Shown piece after piece: positions 50,049 to 59,744 of a stretch of 64,000 nt of DNA (within the stretch, counting starts at the first letter, position 1; each line of letters begins with the position of its first letter). A program made the translations under genes and the position numbers. This stretch comes from Caulobacter flavus (GTDB taxonomy: Bacteria; Pseudomonadota; Alphaproteobacteria; Caulobacterales; Caulobacteraceae): assembly GCF_003722335.1 (NCBI RefSeq), contig NZ_CP026100.1, positions 4,748,001-4,812,000 of the forward strand. The letters are read 5' to 3'. The notes beneath the pieces were generated by a model. That model saw nothing but the letters and a program-made list of their open reading frames with translations, was not told where the DNA came from and did not search any database.

Positions 50049-51905
50049 CTAGTTCTGGCGCTCGACCTGCGAGACGTCGCGCACCGCGCCGCGGGCGGCG
50101 TTGGTGGTCATGGCCGCATAGGCGCGCAGGGCCGGCGAGACCTCGCGCTTGCGGTCCTTGGGCTTCCAGGCGTCCTTGCCGCGCGCCAGCTGGGCGTCGC
50201 GACGCTCGGCCAGCATGGCGTCGGAGACTTTCAGCTGGATGCTGCGGTTGGGGATGTCGATCAGGATGCTGTCGCCGGTCTCGACCAGGGCGATCAGGCC
50301 GCCCTCGCCGGCTTCCGGCGAGACGTGGCCGATCGACAGGCCCGACGTGCCGCCCGAGAAGCGGCCGTCGGTGATCAGGGCGCAGGCCGCGCCCAGGCCC
50401 TTCGATTTCAGGTAGGTCGTAGGATACAGCATCTCCTGCATGCCCGGGCCGCCCTTGGGACCCTCATAGCGGATGACCACGACCTCGCCGGCCACGACCT
50501 TGCCGCCCAGGATGCCGCTGACGGCGTCTTCCTGGCTCTCGAACACCCGGGCCGTGCCGCGGAAGGTCAGGATCGACTCGTCGACCCCGGCCGTCTTCAC
50601 GATGCAGCCTTCCGGCGCCAGGTTGCCGAACAGGACGGCCAGGCCCCCGTCCTTGGAGAACGGGTGCTCGACCGAGCGGATGACGCCCTTCTCGCGGTCG
50701 AGGTCCAGCTCTTCCCAGCGGGCGGCCTGGCTGAAGGCGACCTGGGTCGGCTTGCCGCCCGGAGCGGCGCGGAAGAACTCCTGGGCCGTGCCGCTGTTGG
50801 TGCGGCCGATGTCCCAGCGGGCCAGGGATTCAGCCATGGTGGCGGCGTGGACGGTGGGCTGGCTGGCGTCGATCAGGCCGCCCTTCTCCAGCTCGCCCAG
50901 GATGGCTGGCACCCCGCCGGCGCGGTGGACGTCCTCCATATGCACGTCGCTCTTGGCCGGGGCCACCTTCGACAGGCAGGGCACGCGGCGCGACAGGCGG
51001 TCGATGTCGGCCATCGAGAACTCGACGCCGCCCTCGCTGGCGGCGGCCAGCAGGTGCAGCACCGTGTTGGTCGAGCCGCCCATGGCGATATCCAGGCTCA
51101 TGGCGTTCTCGAACGCCTCGCGCGTGGCGATGCCGCGCGGCAGGGCCGTGACGTCCTCCTGCTCGTACCAGCGCTGGCACAGGTCGACGATCAGGCGGCC
51201 GGCTTCCTTGAACAGCGCCTCGCGGTCGGCGTGGGTGGCCAGGACCGAGCCGTTGCCCGGCAGCGACAGGCCCAGGGCCTCGGTCAGGCAGTTCATCGAG
51301 TTGGCGGTGAACATGCCCGAGCACGAGCCGCAGGTCGGGCACGCGGCCTTCTCGATCGCCTCGACCTCTTCGTCGGAATAGCTGTCGTCGGCGGCGACGA
51401 CCATGGCGTCGACCAGGTCCAGCGAGCGGATCGCGCCCTTGACCTGTACCTTGCCGGCCTCCATCGGACCGCCCGAGACGAAGACCACCGGGATGTTGAG
51501 GCGCATGGCGGCCATCAGCATGCCGGGCGTGATCTTGTCGCAGTTGGAGATACAGACGATGGCGTCGGCGCAGTGGGCATTGACCATGTACTCGACCGCG
51601 TCGGCGATCAGTTCGCGGCTGGGCAGCGAGTACAGCATGCCGCCGTGGCCCATGGCGATGCCGTCATCGACGGCGATGGTGTTGAACTCCTTGGCCACGC
51701 CCCCGGCCGCCTCGATCTCGCGAGCGACCAGCTGGCCCAGGTCCTTCAGGTGCACGTGGCCCGGGACGAACTGGGTGAAGCTGTTGGCCACGGCGATGAT
51801 CGGCTTGCCGAAGTCGCTGTCCTTCATGCCAGTGGCGCGCCACAGGCCGCGGGCGCCGGCCATGTTGCGGCCGTGAGTGGAGGTGCGTGAGCGATAGGGA
51901 GGCAT
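50049..51905 (-). CDS. ilvD: Dihydroxy-acid dehydratase
   Basis: The protein has 618 residues. Iron-sulfur and active-site motifs [15 protein letters not shown] and [18 protein letters not shown] are intact, as are [20 protein letters not shown] and the N-terminal [19 protein letters not shown]. It converts 2,3-dihydroxy-isovalerate and its methyl analogue to the 2-oxoacids in valine, leucine and isoleucine synthesis. It is divergent from a LysR gene, the same arrangement as ilvD/ilvR of Caulobacter crescentus, and ends in a hairpin. Confidence 0.97.
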   Translation of the reverse strand: MPPYRSRTSTHGRNMAGARGLWRATGMKDSDFGKPIIAVANSFTQFVPGHVHLKDLGQLVAREIEAAGGVAKEFNTIAVDDGIAMGHGGMLYSLPSRELIADAVEYMVNAHCADAIVCISNCDKITPGMLMAAMRLNIPVVFVSGGPMEAGKVQVKGAIRSLDLVDAMVVAADDSYSDEEVEAIEKAACPTCGSCSGMFTANSMNCLTEALGLSLPGNGSVLATHADREALFKEAGRLIVDLCQRWYEQEDVTALPRGIATREAFENAMSLDIAMGGSTNTVLHLLAAASEGGVEFSMADIDRLSRRVPCLSKVAPAKSDVHMEDVHRAGGVPAILGELEKGGLIDASQPTVHAATMAESLARWDIGRTNSGTAQEFFRAAPGGKPTQVAFSQAARWEELDLDREKGVIRSVEHPFSKDGGLAVLFGNLAPEGCIVKTAGVDESILTFRGTARVFESQEDAVSGILGGKVVAGEVVVIRYEGPKGGPGMQEMLYPTTYLKSKGLGAACALITDGRFSGGTSGLSIGHVSPEAGEGGLIALVETGDSILIDIPNRSIQLKVSDAMLAERRDAQLARGKDAWKPKDRKREVSPALRAYAAMTTNAARGAVRDVSQVERQN

Positions 51906-52001
51906 GGGTAAATCTCGGTGTCGGCTGTGGGGTTATTACCGCCGCTGACCACGCGAGCAAAATATATTAAAAGCGGCTGATTAGGTCGTTGGAAATATAA
52001 G

Positions 52002-52898
52002 ATGGACGTCCGTCAGTTCCGCCATTTCGCCGCCGTGGCCGAGACCCTGCACTTCGGCCGCGCGGCCGAGCGGCTGCGCATGACCCAGCCCCCGCTCAGC
52101 CAGTCGATCCTGGCTCTCGAGAAGGAACTGGGCGCGCCGCTGTTCGTGCGCACCAAGCGTAACGTGCGGCTGACGCCGCTGGGCGAGCAGTGGCTGCCGC
52201 AGGTGCAGGCGGCGCTGGCGGCGCTCGACGCCCTGCCGGGCGCGGCACGGCGCATGCGCGACGGCCGCAGCGGCTTCCTGGCGCTGTCGTTCGTCAGCAC
52301 CGCCGACTACAGCGTCCTGCCCTCGCTGGTCCGACGCTATTCGCAGGCCTATCCGGAGGTGGAGATCCGCCTTTTCGAGGCGACCAGCGACGTTCAGTTG
52401 CCGGCCCTCGTCGAGGGCGAGCGGCACGCCGGCATCGTCATCCCGCCCACCGACCAGCCGCTGCCCCCTGCCCTGGCCTATCGCCGGCTGCTGCGCGAGC
52501 CGCTGGTGGCGGCCGTGCCCAGCGCCTGGATCGACGAGGGGCGGATCGGCAGCGACGCGGTGCTTTCGGCCGAGGAACTGCTGGCCTCGCCGCTGATCCT
52601 GTTTCCCAAGCATGTGGCGCCGGCTTTCCACGACCTGGTCACCGGCCACTACCGCGCGCTGGGCGGCGACGCCCGCATCGCCCAGGAGGCCATCCAGATG
52701 CAGACGATCATCAGCCTGGTGTCGAGCGGCCTGGGGATCGCGCTCGTCCCCGCCTCGCTGCGCAACCTGGCGCGCACGGGCGTCACCTACGTGCCGCTGG
52801 CCGGGACCGCCCCCGAGCTGGAGACGGGCCTGGCCTGGCGCAAGGGCGAGATCAGCCCGACCCTGGCCAACTTCCTGAAGCTGACCGAGCCGGGCTGA
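52002..52898 (+). CDS. ilvR: LysR-family regulator, IlvR-like
   Basis: The protein has 298 residues. The HTH region is MDVRQFRHFAAVAETLHFGRAAERLRMTQPPLSQSILALE, of the CatR/BenM-like LysR branch, followed by a standard effector domain (SVLPSLVRRYSQAYPEVEI). It is divergent from ilvD across 96 bases that are AT-rich in the middle. IlvR of Caulobacter is a LysR protein controlling ilvD, so the position argues for orthology. The symbol rests on that synteny and on recalled knowledge of the family. Confidence 0.75.
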   Translation: MDVRQFRHFAAVAETLHFGRAAERLRMTQPPLSQSILALEKELGAPLFVRTKRNVRLTPLGEQWLPQVQAALAALDALPGAARRMRDGRSGFLALSFVSTADYSVLPSLVRRYSQAYPEVEIRLFEATSDVQLPALVEGERHAGIVIPPTDQPLPPALAYRRLLREPLVAAVPSAWIDEGRIGSDAVLSAEELLASPLILFPKHVAPAFHDLVTGHYRALGGDARIAQEAIQMQTIISLVSSGLGIALVPASLRNLARTGVTYVPLAGTAPELETGLAWRKGEISPTLANFLKLTEPG

Positions 52899-52911
52899 TC
52901 GCCTGTCGTCC

Positions 52912-55716
52912 CTAGAACTTCGCGCGCACGCCGAAGAAGTAGCGCGAGCCGAAGGTCTCGTTGCCGATCTGACGGGCGTCGGCGTTGTACTCCTGCCGCA
53001 CCTCGTCGGTCAGGTTCACGCCCTCGACGAACACGGTGATGTTGTCGTTGACGTTGTAGCTGGCCGAAACATCAAGCGTGCCGAAGGCCTTGTTGAACTC
53101 GGGCAGGTTGCCGCGGCCGGTCGGGGTGATCAGCCAGTCGCCACGCCAGTTGTAGGATGCACGGGCGCTGACCTTGTCGTTCTCGTAGTAGAGCGAGACG
53201 TTGTAGCTCTTACGCGACAGGCCCGGGAACGGCAGGAGTTCGTTGGTCAGGCGGTTGGTGCCCTTGAAACCCTTGTCCTTCTGGTAGGTGAAGTTGGCCA
53301 GCACGCCCAGGCCGTTGAACGGGCCGGGCAGGAAGTCGAAGGCGTACTGACCGCCGACTTCCAGGCCGTCGATAGTCACCTCGTCTGTGCCGTTGATCGG
53401 ACGGTTGATGGCGTAGGTCTGGCCGTCGATCACCTCGGGCGTCGTCTGGTTGATGATGAACGACGAGATCTCCTTACGGAAATAGGTCGCCGACACGAAG
53501 CTCTCGCGGTTGAAGTACCATTCCAGACCCGCGTCATAGGCCGTGGCCTCAAACGGCTGAAGGTCCGGGTTGCCGCGCGACCCGGTGAAGCCGATCTGAT
53601 CGATGCTGCGTCGCAGGGCCAGTTGGGCCGGCGCGGCGCGTGCCATCACCTTGCTCGCGGCTGCGCGGCCGATCAGCTTGCCCGGGATGAACTCGGCGCG
53701 CAGGTTCAGCGACGGGAGGGTCTTGGTGTAGCCGCCCTCTTCCTCGCCCGGCACGAAGTTGACGATCTCGTCGGGCGTCGTGCCGGTCTGGACGCGATTG
53801 TAGCCCTTCGACAGCGTCTCGGTATCGACCACCCGCACGCCCAGCGTGCCGCTGATCGGCACGCGCAGTTCGTGGAATTCGAAATTGGCCTGGACGTAGG
53901 CGCTGCGGGTCTTCTCCTCGACCGACCAGGTGTCGAGGAAGGCCTGGTAGGTGCCCGGGTCGCCGTAACGGGCGGCCGTGTTGCGGTTGGGATTGACGGC
54001 GTAGACGTCGTTGGTGCGGCCGGCCACGGCGAGGGTCGCCGCATAGGTGGCCATGGTGTTGTCGTTCCATTGGCGGATGCCGCCGGAATAGCCCAGGTCG
54101 CCGGTCTTGAAGAACGGCACGCTTTGCAGCGTCGAGTTGATGTTGACGATCTCCTCAAGCGTCGCGCACGAGGTGTTCACCGCCCCGATGGCGCCGGAGC
54201 TGCCGTCGTTCTGACAGTTCAGACGCGTCGTGCGCTGGTACAGAATCTGGTCGGTTTCGAACTGACGCGCCTGGACGCCGGCCTTGATCGACGTCAGCCA
54301 CGAGCCTTCCGGCTTGTAGGTGATGTTGAACTGCTGGGCCGTCTCTTCGGAGGTGTTGTTGCGCGGGTTGAACAGGGCGTCGATCCGCTTGACGCCCTGG
54401 CCGGTCGTCACGTCCAGGCCCGGGAACGACATGTTCGGCGAGCCCTTGCCGTTCTTGTAGTCGATGACCGCGCGCGGCACGCCGAAGACCGTCGCCGTCG
54501 AATTGATCTCGTTGTTCTGGACTTCGGCGTTCGAGTAGTCGAAGCGAGCGTCGAACACCCACTTGTCGAGCTTCCACTCGCCGCCGACGGCCGTGGTGTA
54601 TTGGGTCCGCTCGAGGTTGCCCAGGATGTTGCGATAGGCCAGGTCGATCGGTAGGTCGGTCGCGCTGACCAGTTCGATGTGATTGACCGTATTGTCGTCG
54701 CCCAGGGTGGTCTTGCTGTAGTCGATCGCGCCGCTGTTGCCCGACAGCTGCAGGAACGAGCTGTTCACCTGCTCGTTGGCCGTGGCGTAGGTGGCGTCGA
54801 AATAGGCCTTGAAGTTGTCGGTCGGACGCCACTCGACCACGGTGCTCAGTGCTTTGCGCTCGGTCTCACGGCGATCGATGATGTAGCGCGGGATATCCGG
54901 GATGAAGTCCAGCTTGCCGTCGCCATTGACGTCGGAGCTGCGGTTGGGAAGCGAGTTTATGCCGGTGGCCGCCGGCGCCCGGTCCAGCCAGCCCGTGGTG
55001 CGGGCGTTGTTGCTGTTGAGGTGACGGTTCTCCCAGGTGCCCGACAGCAGCACGCCCAGCGTGTCGTTGAAGAAGGTGCGGCTGCCGATCAGCGCCAGCT
55101 TGGGGTCGTATTCCTTGGCCAGGTTCGAATAGACGCCCTGGATCGAGCCGGCGACGAAGGGCTTGTTGCTGTCGAACGGACGGCGGGTGATGACCCGCAC
55201 TGTGCCGCCGATGCCGCCTTCGGCCATATCGGCCGTCGGCGACTTGACCACGTCCAGGCGCGAGACGAACTCGACGGGGATGTCACGGAAGTCGACCGCG
55301 CGGTCGCCGCCGCCCACCGTCAGCGACAGGGCCGACGAGCCGTTGATCTCGACGCGGTTGAGGCTGGGATCGGCGCCGCGGATGCTGACGCCGCGGCCTT
55401 CGCCGTCCTGGCGGCTGATCTGCACGCCCGTCACTCGCTGCAGGGCTTCGGACAGGTTCTTGTCGGGGAAGTCGCCGATGTCCTCGGCCGAGATGCTGTC
55501 GACCACCTGGAGGGAGTTGCGCTTGACGTCCATGGCGCTGCGCAGCGAGGCGCGGATGCCGGTGACGACCACTTCCTCCACGGCCTCGGGCTCCGTGGTC
55601 TGGCCCGCGTCCGGCGCGGTCTGGGCGTGAGCGATGGCGGGGGCTGAAAGCAGGACGGCGGCGACGGCGAGGCGCGAGGCGCTGGCCCGCAGCTGGGCGC
55701 TGATTGTGGTCTTCAT
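52912..55716 (-). CDS. TonB-dependent receptor, Caulobacter-type large family
   Basis: The protein has 934 residues from ATG 55716, with GAGAGGA just upstream. An in-frame extension to 55779 is less likely. The signal peptide ends AIAHA-QTA. A TonB-box-like VEEVVVTGIRASLRSAMDVKRNS is followed by the plug ALQRVTGVQISRQDGEGRGVSIRG, the pattern of the large Caulobacter-type TBDR family that often serves plant polysaccharides. The barrel ends VRAKF. It is divergent from rhaT, so an L-rhamnose-containing oligosaccharide is a reasonable guess for its ligand. Confidence 0.88.
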   Translation of the reverse strand: MKTTISAQLRASASRLAVAAVLLSAPAIAHAQTAPDAGQTTEPEAVEEVVVTGIRASLRSAMDVKRNSLQVVDSISAEDIGDFPDKNLSEALQRVTGVQISRQDGEGRGVSIRGADPSLNRVEINGSSALSLTVGGGDRAVDFRDIPVEFVSRLDVVKSPTADMAEGGIGGTVRVITRRPFDSNKPFVAGSIQGVYSNLAKEYDPKLALIGSRTFFNDTLGVLLSGTWENRHLNSNNARTTGWLDRAPAATGINSLPNRSSDVNGDGKLDFIPDIPRYIIDRRETERKALSTVVEWRPTDNFKAYFDATYATANEQVNSSFLQLSGNSGAIDYSKTTLGDDNTVNHIELVSATDLPIDLAYRNILGNLERTQYTTAVGGEWKLDKWVFDARFDYSNAEVQNNEINSTATVFGVPRAVIDYKNGKGSPNMSFPGLDVTTGQGVKRIDALFNPRNNTSEETAQQFNITYKPEGSWLTSIKAGVQARQFETDQILYQRTTRLNCQNDGSSGAIGAVNTSCATLEEIVNINSTLQSVPFFKTGDLGYSGGIRQWNDNTMATYAATLAVAGRTNDVYAVNPNRNTAARYGDPGTYQAFLDTWSVEEKTRSAYVQANFEFHELRVPISGTLGVRVVDTETLSKGYNRVQTGTTPDEIVNFVPGEEEGGYTKTLPSLNLRAEFIPGKLIGRAAASKVMARAAPAQLALRRSIDQIGFTGSRGNPDLQPFEATAYDAGLEWYFNRESFVSATYFRKEISSFIINQTTPEVIDGQTYAINRPINGTDEVTIDGLEVGGQYAFDFLPGPFNGLGVLANFTYQKDKGFKGTNRLTNELLPFPGLSRKSYNVSLYYENDKVSARASYNWRGDWLITPTGRGNLPEFNKAFGTLDVSASYNVNDNITVFVEGVNLTDEVRQEYNADARQIGNETFGSRYFFGVRAKF

Positions 55717-55791
55717 GGCTTCCTCTCCAGTTGCGACTTGTCGTTGCTCAGGGTCATCGGATGACGCCAAGGTCGACAAATTTCATATTAT

Positions 55792-55804
55792 GGGATCAGT
55801 TCCC
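55792..55804. promoter_or_regulatory. Operator-like palindrome between TBDR and rhaT
   Basis: GGGATCAGTTCCC is palindromic at 10 of 13 positions (GGGA/TCCC arms). It sits in the AT-rich part of a 269-base divergent region, 76 bases before the receptor start. It could bind a LacI-type or similar sugar regulator, but none is encoded nearby. Confidence 0.35.
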
Positions 55805-55912
55805 TATAATCGGGACGATAACCGCTTATTTGCACGAATGTCGAGCGCTCCACAGTGTTTCTTGGGAGAAATGCGCCGCACCGTGTTCTCCGGACGCGCC
55901 AGGTCCCGTTCG

Positions 55913-55941
55913 TTGACAAAGCCGCGCCGCGTCGCAATGAT
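55913..55941 (+). promoter_or_regulatory. Candidate promoter for rhaT
   Basis: TTGACA (55913-55918) is followed after 17 bases by AATGAT (55936-55941), a perfect -35 with a 4-of-6 -10. The start codon is 44 bases further on. Confidence 0.45.
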
Positions 55942-55985
55942 CCCAATAATTAGAAAATCGTTTTGATATGTGGGAGTTGACGCCG

Positions 55986-57068
55986 ATGAATCCGCTTATG
56001 GGCGTTTTCTTCCATTGGCTGGGCGGCCTGGCTTCGGCCAGCTTCTACGTGCCCTTCCGCGGCGTGCGGCGCTGGTCGTGGGAGATCTACTGGCTGACCG
56101 GGGGCGTGTTCTCCTGGCTGTTCGCGCCCTGGTTCTTCGCCTCTCTGCAGACCCGCGACCTCCTGGGCGTGATGGGACAGGTCCCGCCGCACATCGCGGG
56201 CCTGTGCATCCTGTTCGGCGTGCTCTGGGGCTTCGGCGGCCTGACCTACGGCCTGACCATGCGGTATCTGGGCCTGTCGCTGGGCATGGCCGTGGTGCTG
56301 GGCCTGTGCACCGTGTTCGGCACCCTGATCCCGCCGCTGGTGCGGGGGACCTTCGCCGACGCCCTGCTGAGCTCCACCTCCGGCCGGATCATCCTGCTGG
56401 GCCTGCTGATGACGGTCGCCGGCATCGTCGTGGTGGCCTGGGCCGGGGCCAAGAAGGACGGCGACCTGTCGCCCGAGGAGAAGCGCGCGGCGGTGGCCGA
56501 GTTCGACTTCAGGAAGGGCCTGGCGGTCGCGATCTTCTCGGGGATCATGTCGGCCTGCTTCGCCTTCGGCCTGGCCGCGGGCGAGCCGATCAAGGCGATC
56601 TCGGCCGCGGCCGGCACCGGCCCGCTGTGGACCGGCCTGCCGGTGCTCTGCCTGGTCATGTTCGGCGGCCTGATCACCAACGGCGTCTGGTGCGCCTTCC
56701 TGATCGCCAAGAACCGCAGCGCCGGCCAATGGCTGGGCCGCACCTCCGGCGCCAAGGAATCCACCGACCATGGATCAGAAGATAGGCCCCCGCTGCTGGC
56801 CAATTACCTGCTCAGCGCCCTGGCGGGCGTGGCCTGGTACTTCCAGTTCTTCTTCTACACCATGGGCGAGAGCCAGATGGGCAAGTTCGGCTTCTCCAGC
56901 TGGACCCTGCACATGGCCAGCATCATCATCTTCGGCACCCTGTGGGGCTTCGCCTTCAAGGAGTGGAAGGACGCCCGCCCCGCCGTGCGCAACATGGTCT
57001 GGGCCGGCGTGGCCCTGCTGGTCGGCGCCACCGTGGTGATCGGCTACGGCAATATGCTGGGGGCGTAA
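55986..57068 (+). CDS. rhaT: L-rhamnose/proton symporter
   Basis: The protein has 360 residues with about ten membrane segments. The start MNPLMGVFFHWLGGLASASFYVPFRGVRRWSWEIYWL and the stretch GLTYGLTMRYLGLSLGMAVVLG are characteristic of RhaT (drug/metabolite transporter superfamily). GGGAG precedes ATG 55986 at a good distance. An ATG two codons earlier lacks a site. It imports L-rhamnose with a proton. No rhamnose catabolic gene is in the window, but a divergent TBDR probably feeds it. Confidence 0.93.
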   Translation: MNPLMGVFFHWLGGLASASFYVPFRGVRRWSWEIYWLTGGVFSWLFAPWFFASLQTRDLLGVMGQVPPHIAGLCILFGVLWGFGGLTYGLTMRYLGLSLGMAVVLGLCTVFGTLIPPLVRGTFADALLSSTSGRIILLGLLMTVAGIVVVAWAGAKKDGDLSPEEKRAAVAEFDFRKGLAVAIFSGIMSACFAFGLAAGEPIKAISAAAGTGPLWTGLPVLCLVMFGGLITNGVWCAFLIAKNRSAGQWLGRTSGAKESTDHGSEDRPPLLANYLLSALAGVAWYFQFFFYTMGESQMGKFGFSSWTLHMASIIIFGTLWGFAFKEWKDARPAVRNMVWAGVALLVGATVVIGYGNMLGA

Positions 57069-57091
57069 GAGCCCCCTCGCCCGCCCCGCCT

Positions 57092-57778
57092 TCAGGTCTC
57101 GATCGGCACGAACGGCTTGGTGTTGGGATAGATCAGCTCGACCGGCGGCTCGCCCTCGCCAGGCTTCTTCATGCCGTAGCCGTTCACCGGCTGCGAGCGG
57201 TTGATCCAGGCCGTGTAGTAGAGGTGGTCCGAGCGGGGATCGTCCGTATTCGGATGCAGCAGGATCGTCAGGCCCAGGCTGTTGAGCTGCAGCCACGGCA
57301 GGATTACGTGCAGCAGGTCGTTGGTGAAGCCGAAGTAGAACGACGGCGTCACGTGCGGGCCGCGCGGCGTCAGGTTCCAGTCGCCCAACTCGACGGTAAA
57401 GCGCTCGGACACCCAGCGGCGCAGCAGGGCCGCCTTCTCCGAGGTGTCCTCGTCGAAATAAACGTGGGCGTGATAGCTCTTGATGTCGGTATAGGCGCGC
57501 GGGCGCTGCGGCAGCGGCGCCTCTCCGGGCCGGATCGAGACCGGCTGCGGCGTGGCCTGTTTCCAGGTGTCGTAGCCCCACGGGCTCTTGCCTCCGGCCG
57601 GCGCGCGCGGCTGGCGCGCGGGCGGCGGAACCGTCGAAGCGTCCTGCGCCCTTGAGGCGCCGGGCGCGGCCAGGCCCGCCGCGGCCGCGACAACGCCGCC
57701 CGCCAGCAGCAGATCGCGGCGCTGCAACTCGGGCTCGACTTGCGCGGCGGCGCGAGCGGCGGGGGTCGGATCGGTCAT
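57092..57778 (-). CDS. DOPA 4,5-dioxygenase-family protein with Tat-type signal
   Basis: The protein has 228 residues. Near the N-terminus LQRRDLLLAGGVVAAAAGLAAPGASRA is a twin-arginine-like signal, so the enzyme should be periplasmic. The mature part has the DOPA-dioxygenase fold with YTDIKSYHAHVYFD (His-x-His), GPHVTPSFYFGF and LTILLHPNTDDPRSDHLYYTAWIN, keeping the metal His residues. The family performs extradiol cleavage of catechols. Most known members are cytosolic. ATG 57817 would give a longer N-region. Convergent with rhaT, with no shared role evident. Confidence 0.8.
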   Translation of the reverse strand: MTDPTPAARAAAQVEPELQRRDLLLAGGVVAAAAGLAAPGASRAQDASTVPPPARQPRAPAGGKSPWGYDTWKQATPQPVSIRPGEAPLPQRPRAYTDIKSYHAHVYFDEDTSEKAALLRRWVSERFTVELGDWNLTPRGPHVTPSFYFGFTNDLLHVILPWLQLNSLGLTILLHPNTDDPRSDHLYYTAWINRSQPVNGYGMKKPGEGEPPVELIYPNTKPFVPIET

Positions 57779-57890
57779 GAGGAAACTCGCACGGACGAAG
57801 CTTGGCTTGAGCCTCATCCAGACCTCATTCCGACCCCTCGCCGCAATTCAGATCTAATCAGTAGGAATTCAGGAAAGCTGACGCCAGCTG

Positions 57891-59132
57891 CTAGCCGCAA
57901 GCCTGGCAAGCCGCCTCGGGCGCAGCCTTGGCGGCGCCGCGACGCACAGCCAGCACCAGGATCACTCCGGCCAGGGCGGCGCTGGCGGCGTAGCCCGGCG
58001 CGCTGAGCGGACCCAGCCGGTCGACCAGCAGGCCGCCCAGCACCGCGCCCAGGGCGATGGCGACCTGGAAGGTCGAGGTCAGCAGGCCTCCGGCCAGTTC
58101 GGCCTGGTCGGTCGCCGCCGATGTCGCCCAGGCCTGGAAGCCGACGGGCAACATGGCGAAGGCGAAGCCCCACAGGGTCAGCGCCAGGGCCGCGATCCAG
58201 CCGATGCTTCCCAGGGCGACGATGGCCGCGGCGGCGACGGCGATCACGCCGGCGCCGCCCAGGATCGACAGACGCGGATCGCGGCCGACCAGCGCCCCGC
58301 CCGCCAGGTTTCCGAAGAAGCCGGCGACGCCGAAGGCCAGCAGGCTGAGCGAGATCGCGGCCACGTCCAGGCCCGCCACCTGCTCGAGCACGGGGCGGAC
58401 GTAGGTGAAGCCGGCGAAGTGGCCCGAGATCACCAGCAGCACGCCGATCAGGGCCGCGGCCACGGCCGGGCGCCGGGCGACCTCGACCAGGCCGCCCAGA
58501 CGCGGAACGGAGGTCGGCGGCAGCCGTGGCAGCGTCAAGGCCTGGGCCGCCAGGGCCGCGAGGCCGACGATCCCGGCGATGACGAAGGCGGCCCGCCAGC
58601 CCAGGGTGTCGCTGACATAGGCGCCCACCGGCGCGGCCGAGACCGTGGCCACCGACACGCCCGTGAAGATCAGCGACATCGCCTTGGGGATCGCCGCGCG
58701 CGGCACCAGCCGCATGCCCAGCGCCGCGGCCATCGACCAGAACCCGCCCAGGGCGGCCCCCAGCAGCACGCGGGCGACCAGCAGCACCGGCAGGCTGTCG
58801 GCGAAGATGGTCAGCAGGTTGGAGATCGCCAGGATCGCCATCAGCCCCAGCATCACCAGACGCCGGTCGAACCGGCCGGTCAGCACCGGCGTCAGCGGCG
58901 CGGCGAAGGCGCCGATCACGGCCGTGGCGGTCACCGCCTGCCCCGCCGCCCCGACGCTGACCCCCAGATCGGCCGCCAGGGGCGTCAGCACGCTGGCGGG
59001 CAGGAACTCCGAGGTCACCAGGGCGAAGACGCCCATCGTCAGGGCGATCACCCCCGGCCAGGCGGCCGGCGGCTCGGCCTCGACCGCCACGTCGACTTCA
59101 TCGAGGCGCTCGGCCAATCCGGAACTCTGCAT
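57891..59132 (-). CDS. MFS transporter, DHA1 family (NepI/AraJ-like)
   Basis: The protein has 413 residues with twelve membrane segments. VIALTMGVFALVTSEFLPASVLTPLAADLGVSVGAAGQAVTA opens the first, and TGRFDRRLVMLGLM is the loop 2-3 motif. It resembles purine-nucleoside or sugar efflux proteins of the DHA1 type. GGAGGG lies just before ATG 59132, and an upstream GTG at 59147 would put that site inside the gene. Substrate is unknown. Its upstream region shares a 27-base motif with the LysR-controlled region near 1006. Confidence 0.87.
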   Translation of the reverse strand: MQSSGLAERLDEVDVAVEAEPPAAWPGVIALTMGVFALVTSEFLPASVLTPLAADLGVSVGAAGQAVTATAVIGAFAAPLTPVLTGRFDRRLVMLGLMAILAISNLLTIFADSLPVLLVARVLLGAALGGFWSMAAALGMRLVPRAAIPKAMSLIFTGVSVATVSAAPVGAYVSDTLGWRAAFVIAGIVGLAALAAQALTLPRLPPTSVPRLGGLVEVARRPAVAAALIGVLLVISGHFAGFTYVRPVLEQVAGLDVAAISLSLLAFGVAGFFGNLAGGALVGRDPRLSILGGAGVIAVAAAAIVALGSIGWIAALALTLWGFAFAMLPVGFQAWATSAATDQAELAGGLLTSTFQVAIALGAVLGGLLVDRLGPLSAPGYAASAALAGVILVLAVRRGAAKAAPEAACQACG

Positions 59133-59459
59133 GCAACCCTCCACCACACAGGCGGGCGCGGCCCGGCCTGAACTGGCGGGATAGGTAAGACCGCAACCTG
59201 ACCTTCGCCGCTTTTCGGCGGGTCAGAAATTCAAGACAGGTCCGCAGAACTTCTCAGGCGGCCCGAGCGACTCGGAAGACGGAGAAAAATATCCCGTTAT
59301 TCCAGTGCCTTACGTCGGACTTGAGGGATGCGGATAAGACCCTTGAACCTTACTCGCTTGGCCTGGACGCGGAATTCGGCCCCGGCCTCTGGACGGCGCG
59401 CGGCGGCGGGCGTTGAATCCTTCGCGCTCGCCATGCGTTGGATGCCCGGAGGAAACGCC
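59133..59459. other. 327-base intergenic region with a motif shared with position 1006
   Basis: The gap between the MFS gene and a small plus-strand gene holds CTTGAGG-N7-ATAAGACCC then TTGA at 59320-59346, matching 1006-1032 at 21 of 27 positions. The stretch around 59270-59350 is AT-richer than its surroundings and probably holds promoters for one or both neighbours. No RNA gene or further ORF is evident. Confidence 0.4.
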
Positions 59460-59690
59460 ATGCTCGAGACCCGCACCTTCCGCGTCCACGCCCTGCACGA
59501 CGGCTGCGACCACGCCCACGGCGTCGATGCGGAGACCTTCGAGGAAGCCGCCGTGGCCTTCATGGAGACCTGGCACCCCGAGGTGGACTCCTACGGCCAG
59601 GCGTCGGTGGTGGTCCGCGACGTCGAGACCGGCGTCGAGCACTGCTTCCGCGTCGATTTCGAAAGCGGCGAGACCGCGCCCTGTCAGTAG
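59460..59690 (+). CDS. Small acidic protein of unknown function
   Basis: The protein has 76 residues from ATG 59460, preceded by GGAGG at eight bases. It is rich in His, Asp, Glu and Val, with VHALHDGCDHAHGVDAETFEEAAVAFMETWHP and VVVRDVETGVEHCFRVDF. It has no signal or membrane segment. It looks like a single compact alpha/beta domain, perhaps similar to small alphaproteobacterial DUF proteins, but I do not recognise the family. Codon usage is strongly GC3-biased, supporting a real gene. Confidence 0.7.
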   Translation: MLETRTFRVHALHDGCDHAHGVDAETFEEAAVAFMETWHPEVDSYGQASVVVRDVETGVEHCFRVDFESGETAPCQ

Positions 59691-59744
59691 ATTTTGGCGG
59701 ACCTGGGCCATGGGTCCGCGCGTTGGTCGATCATGGAAATGTTC

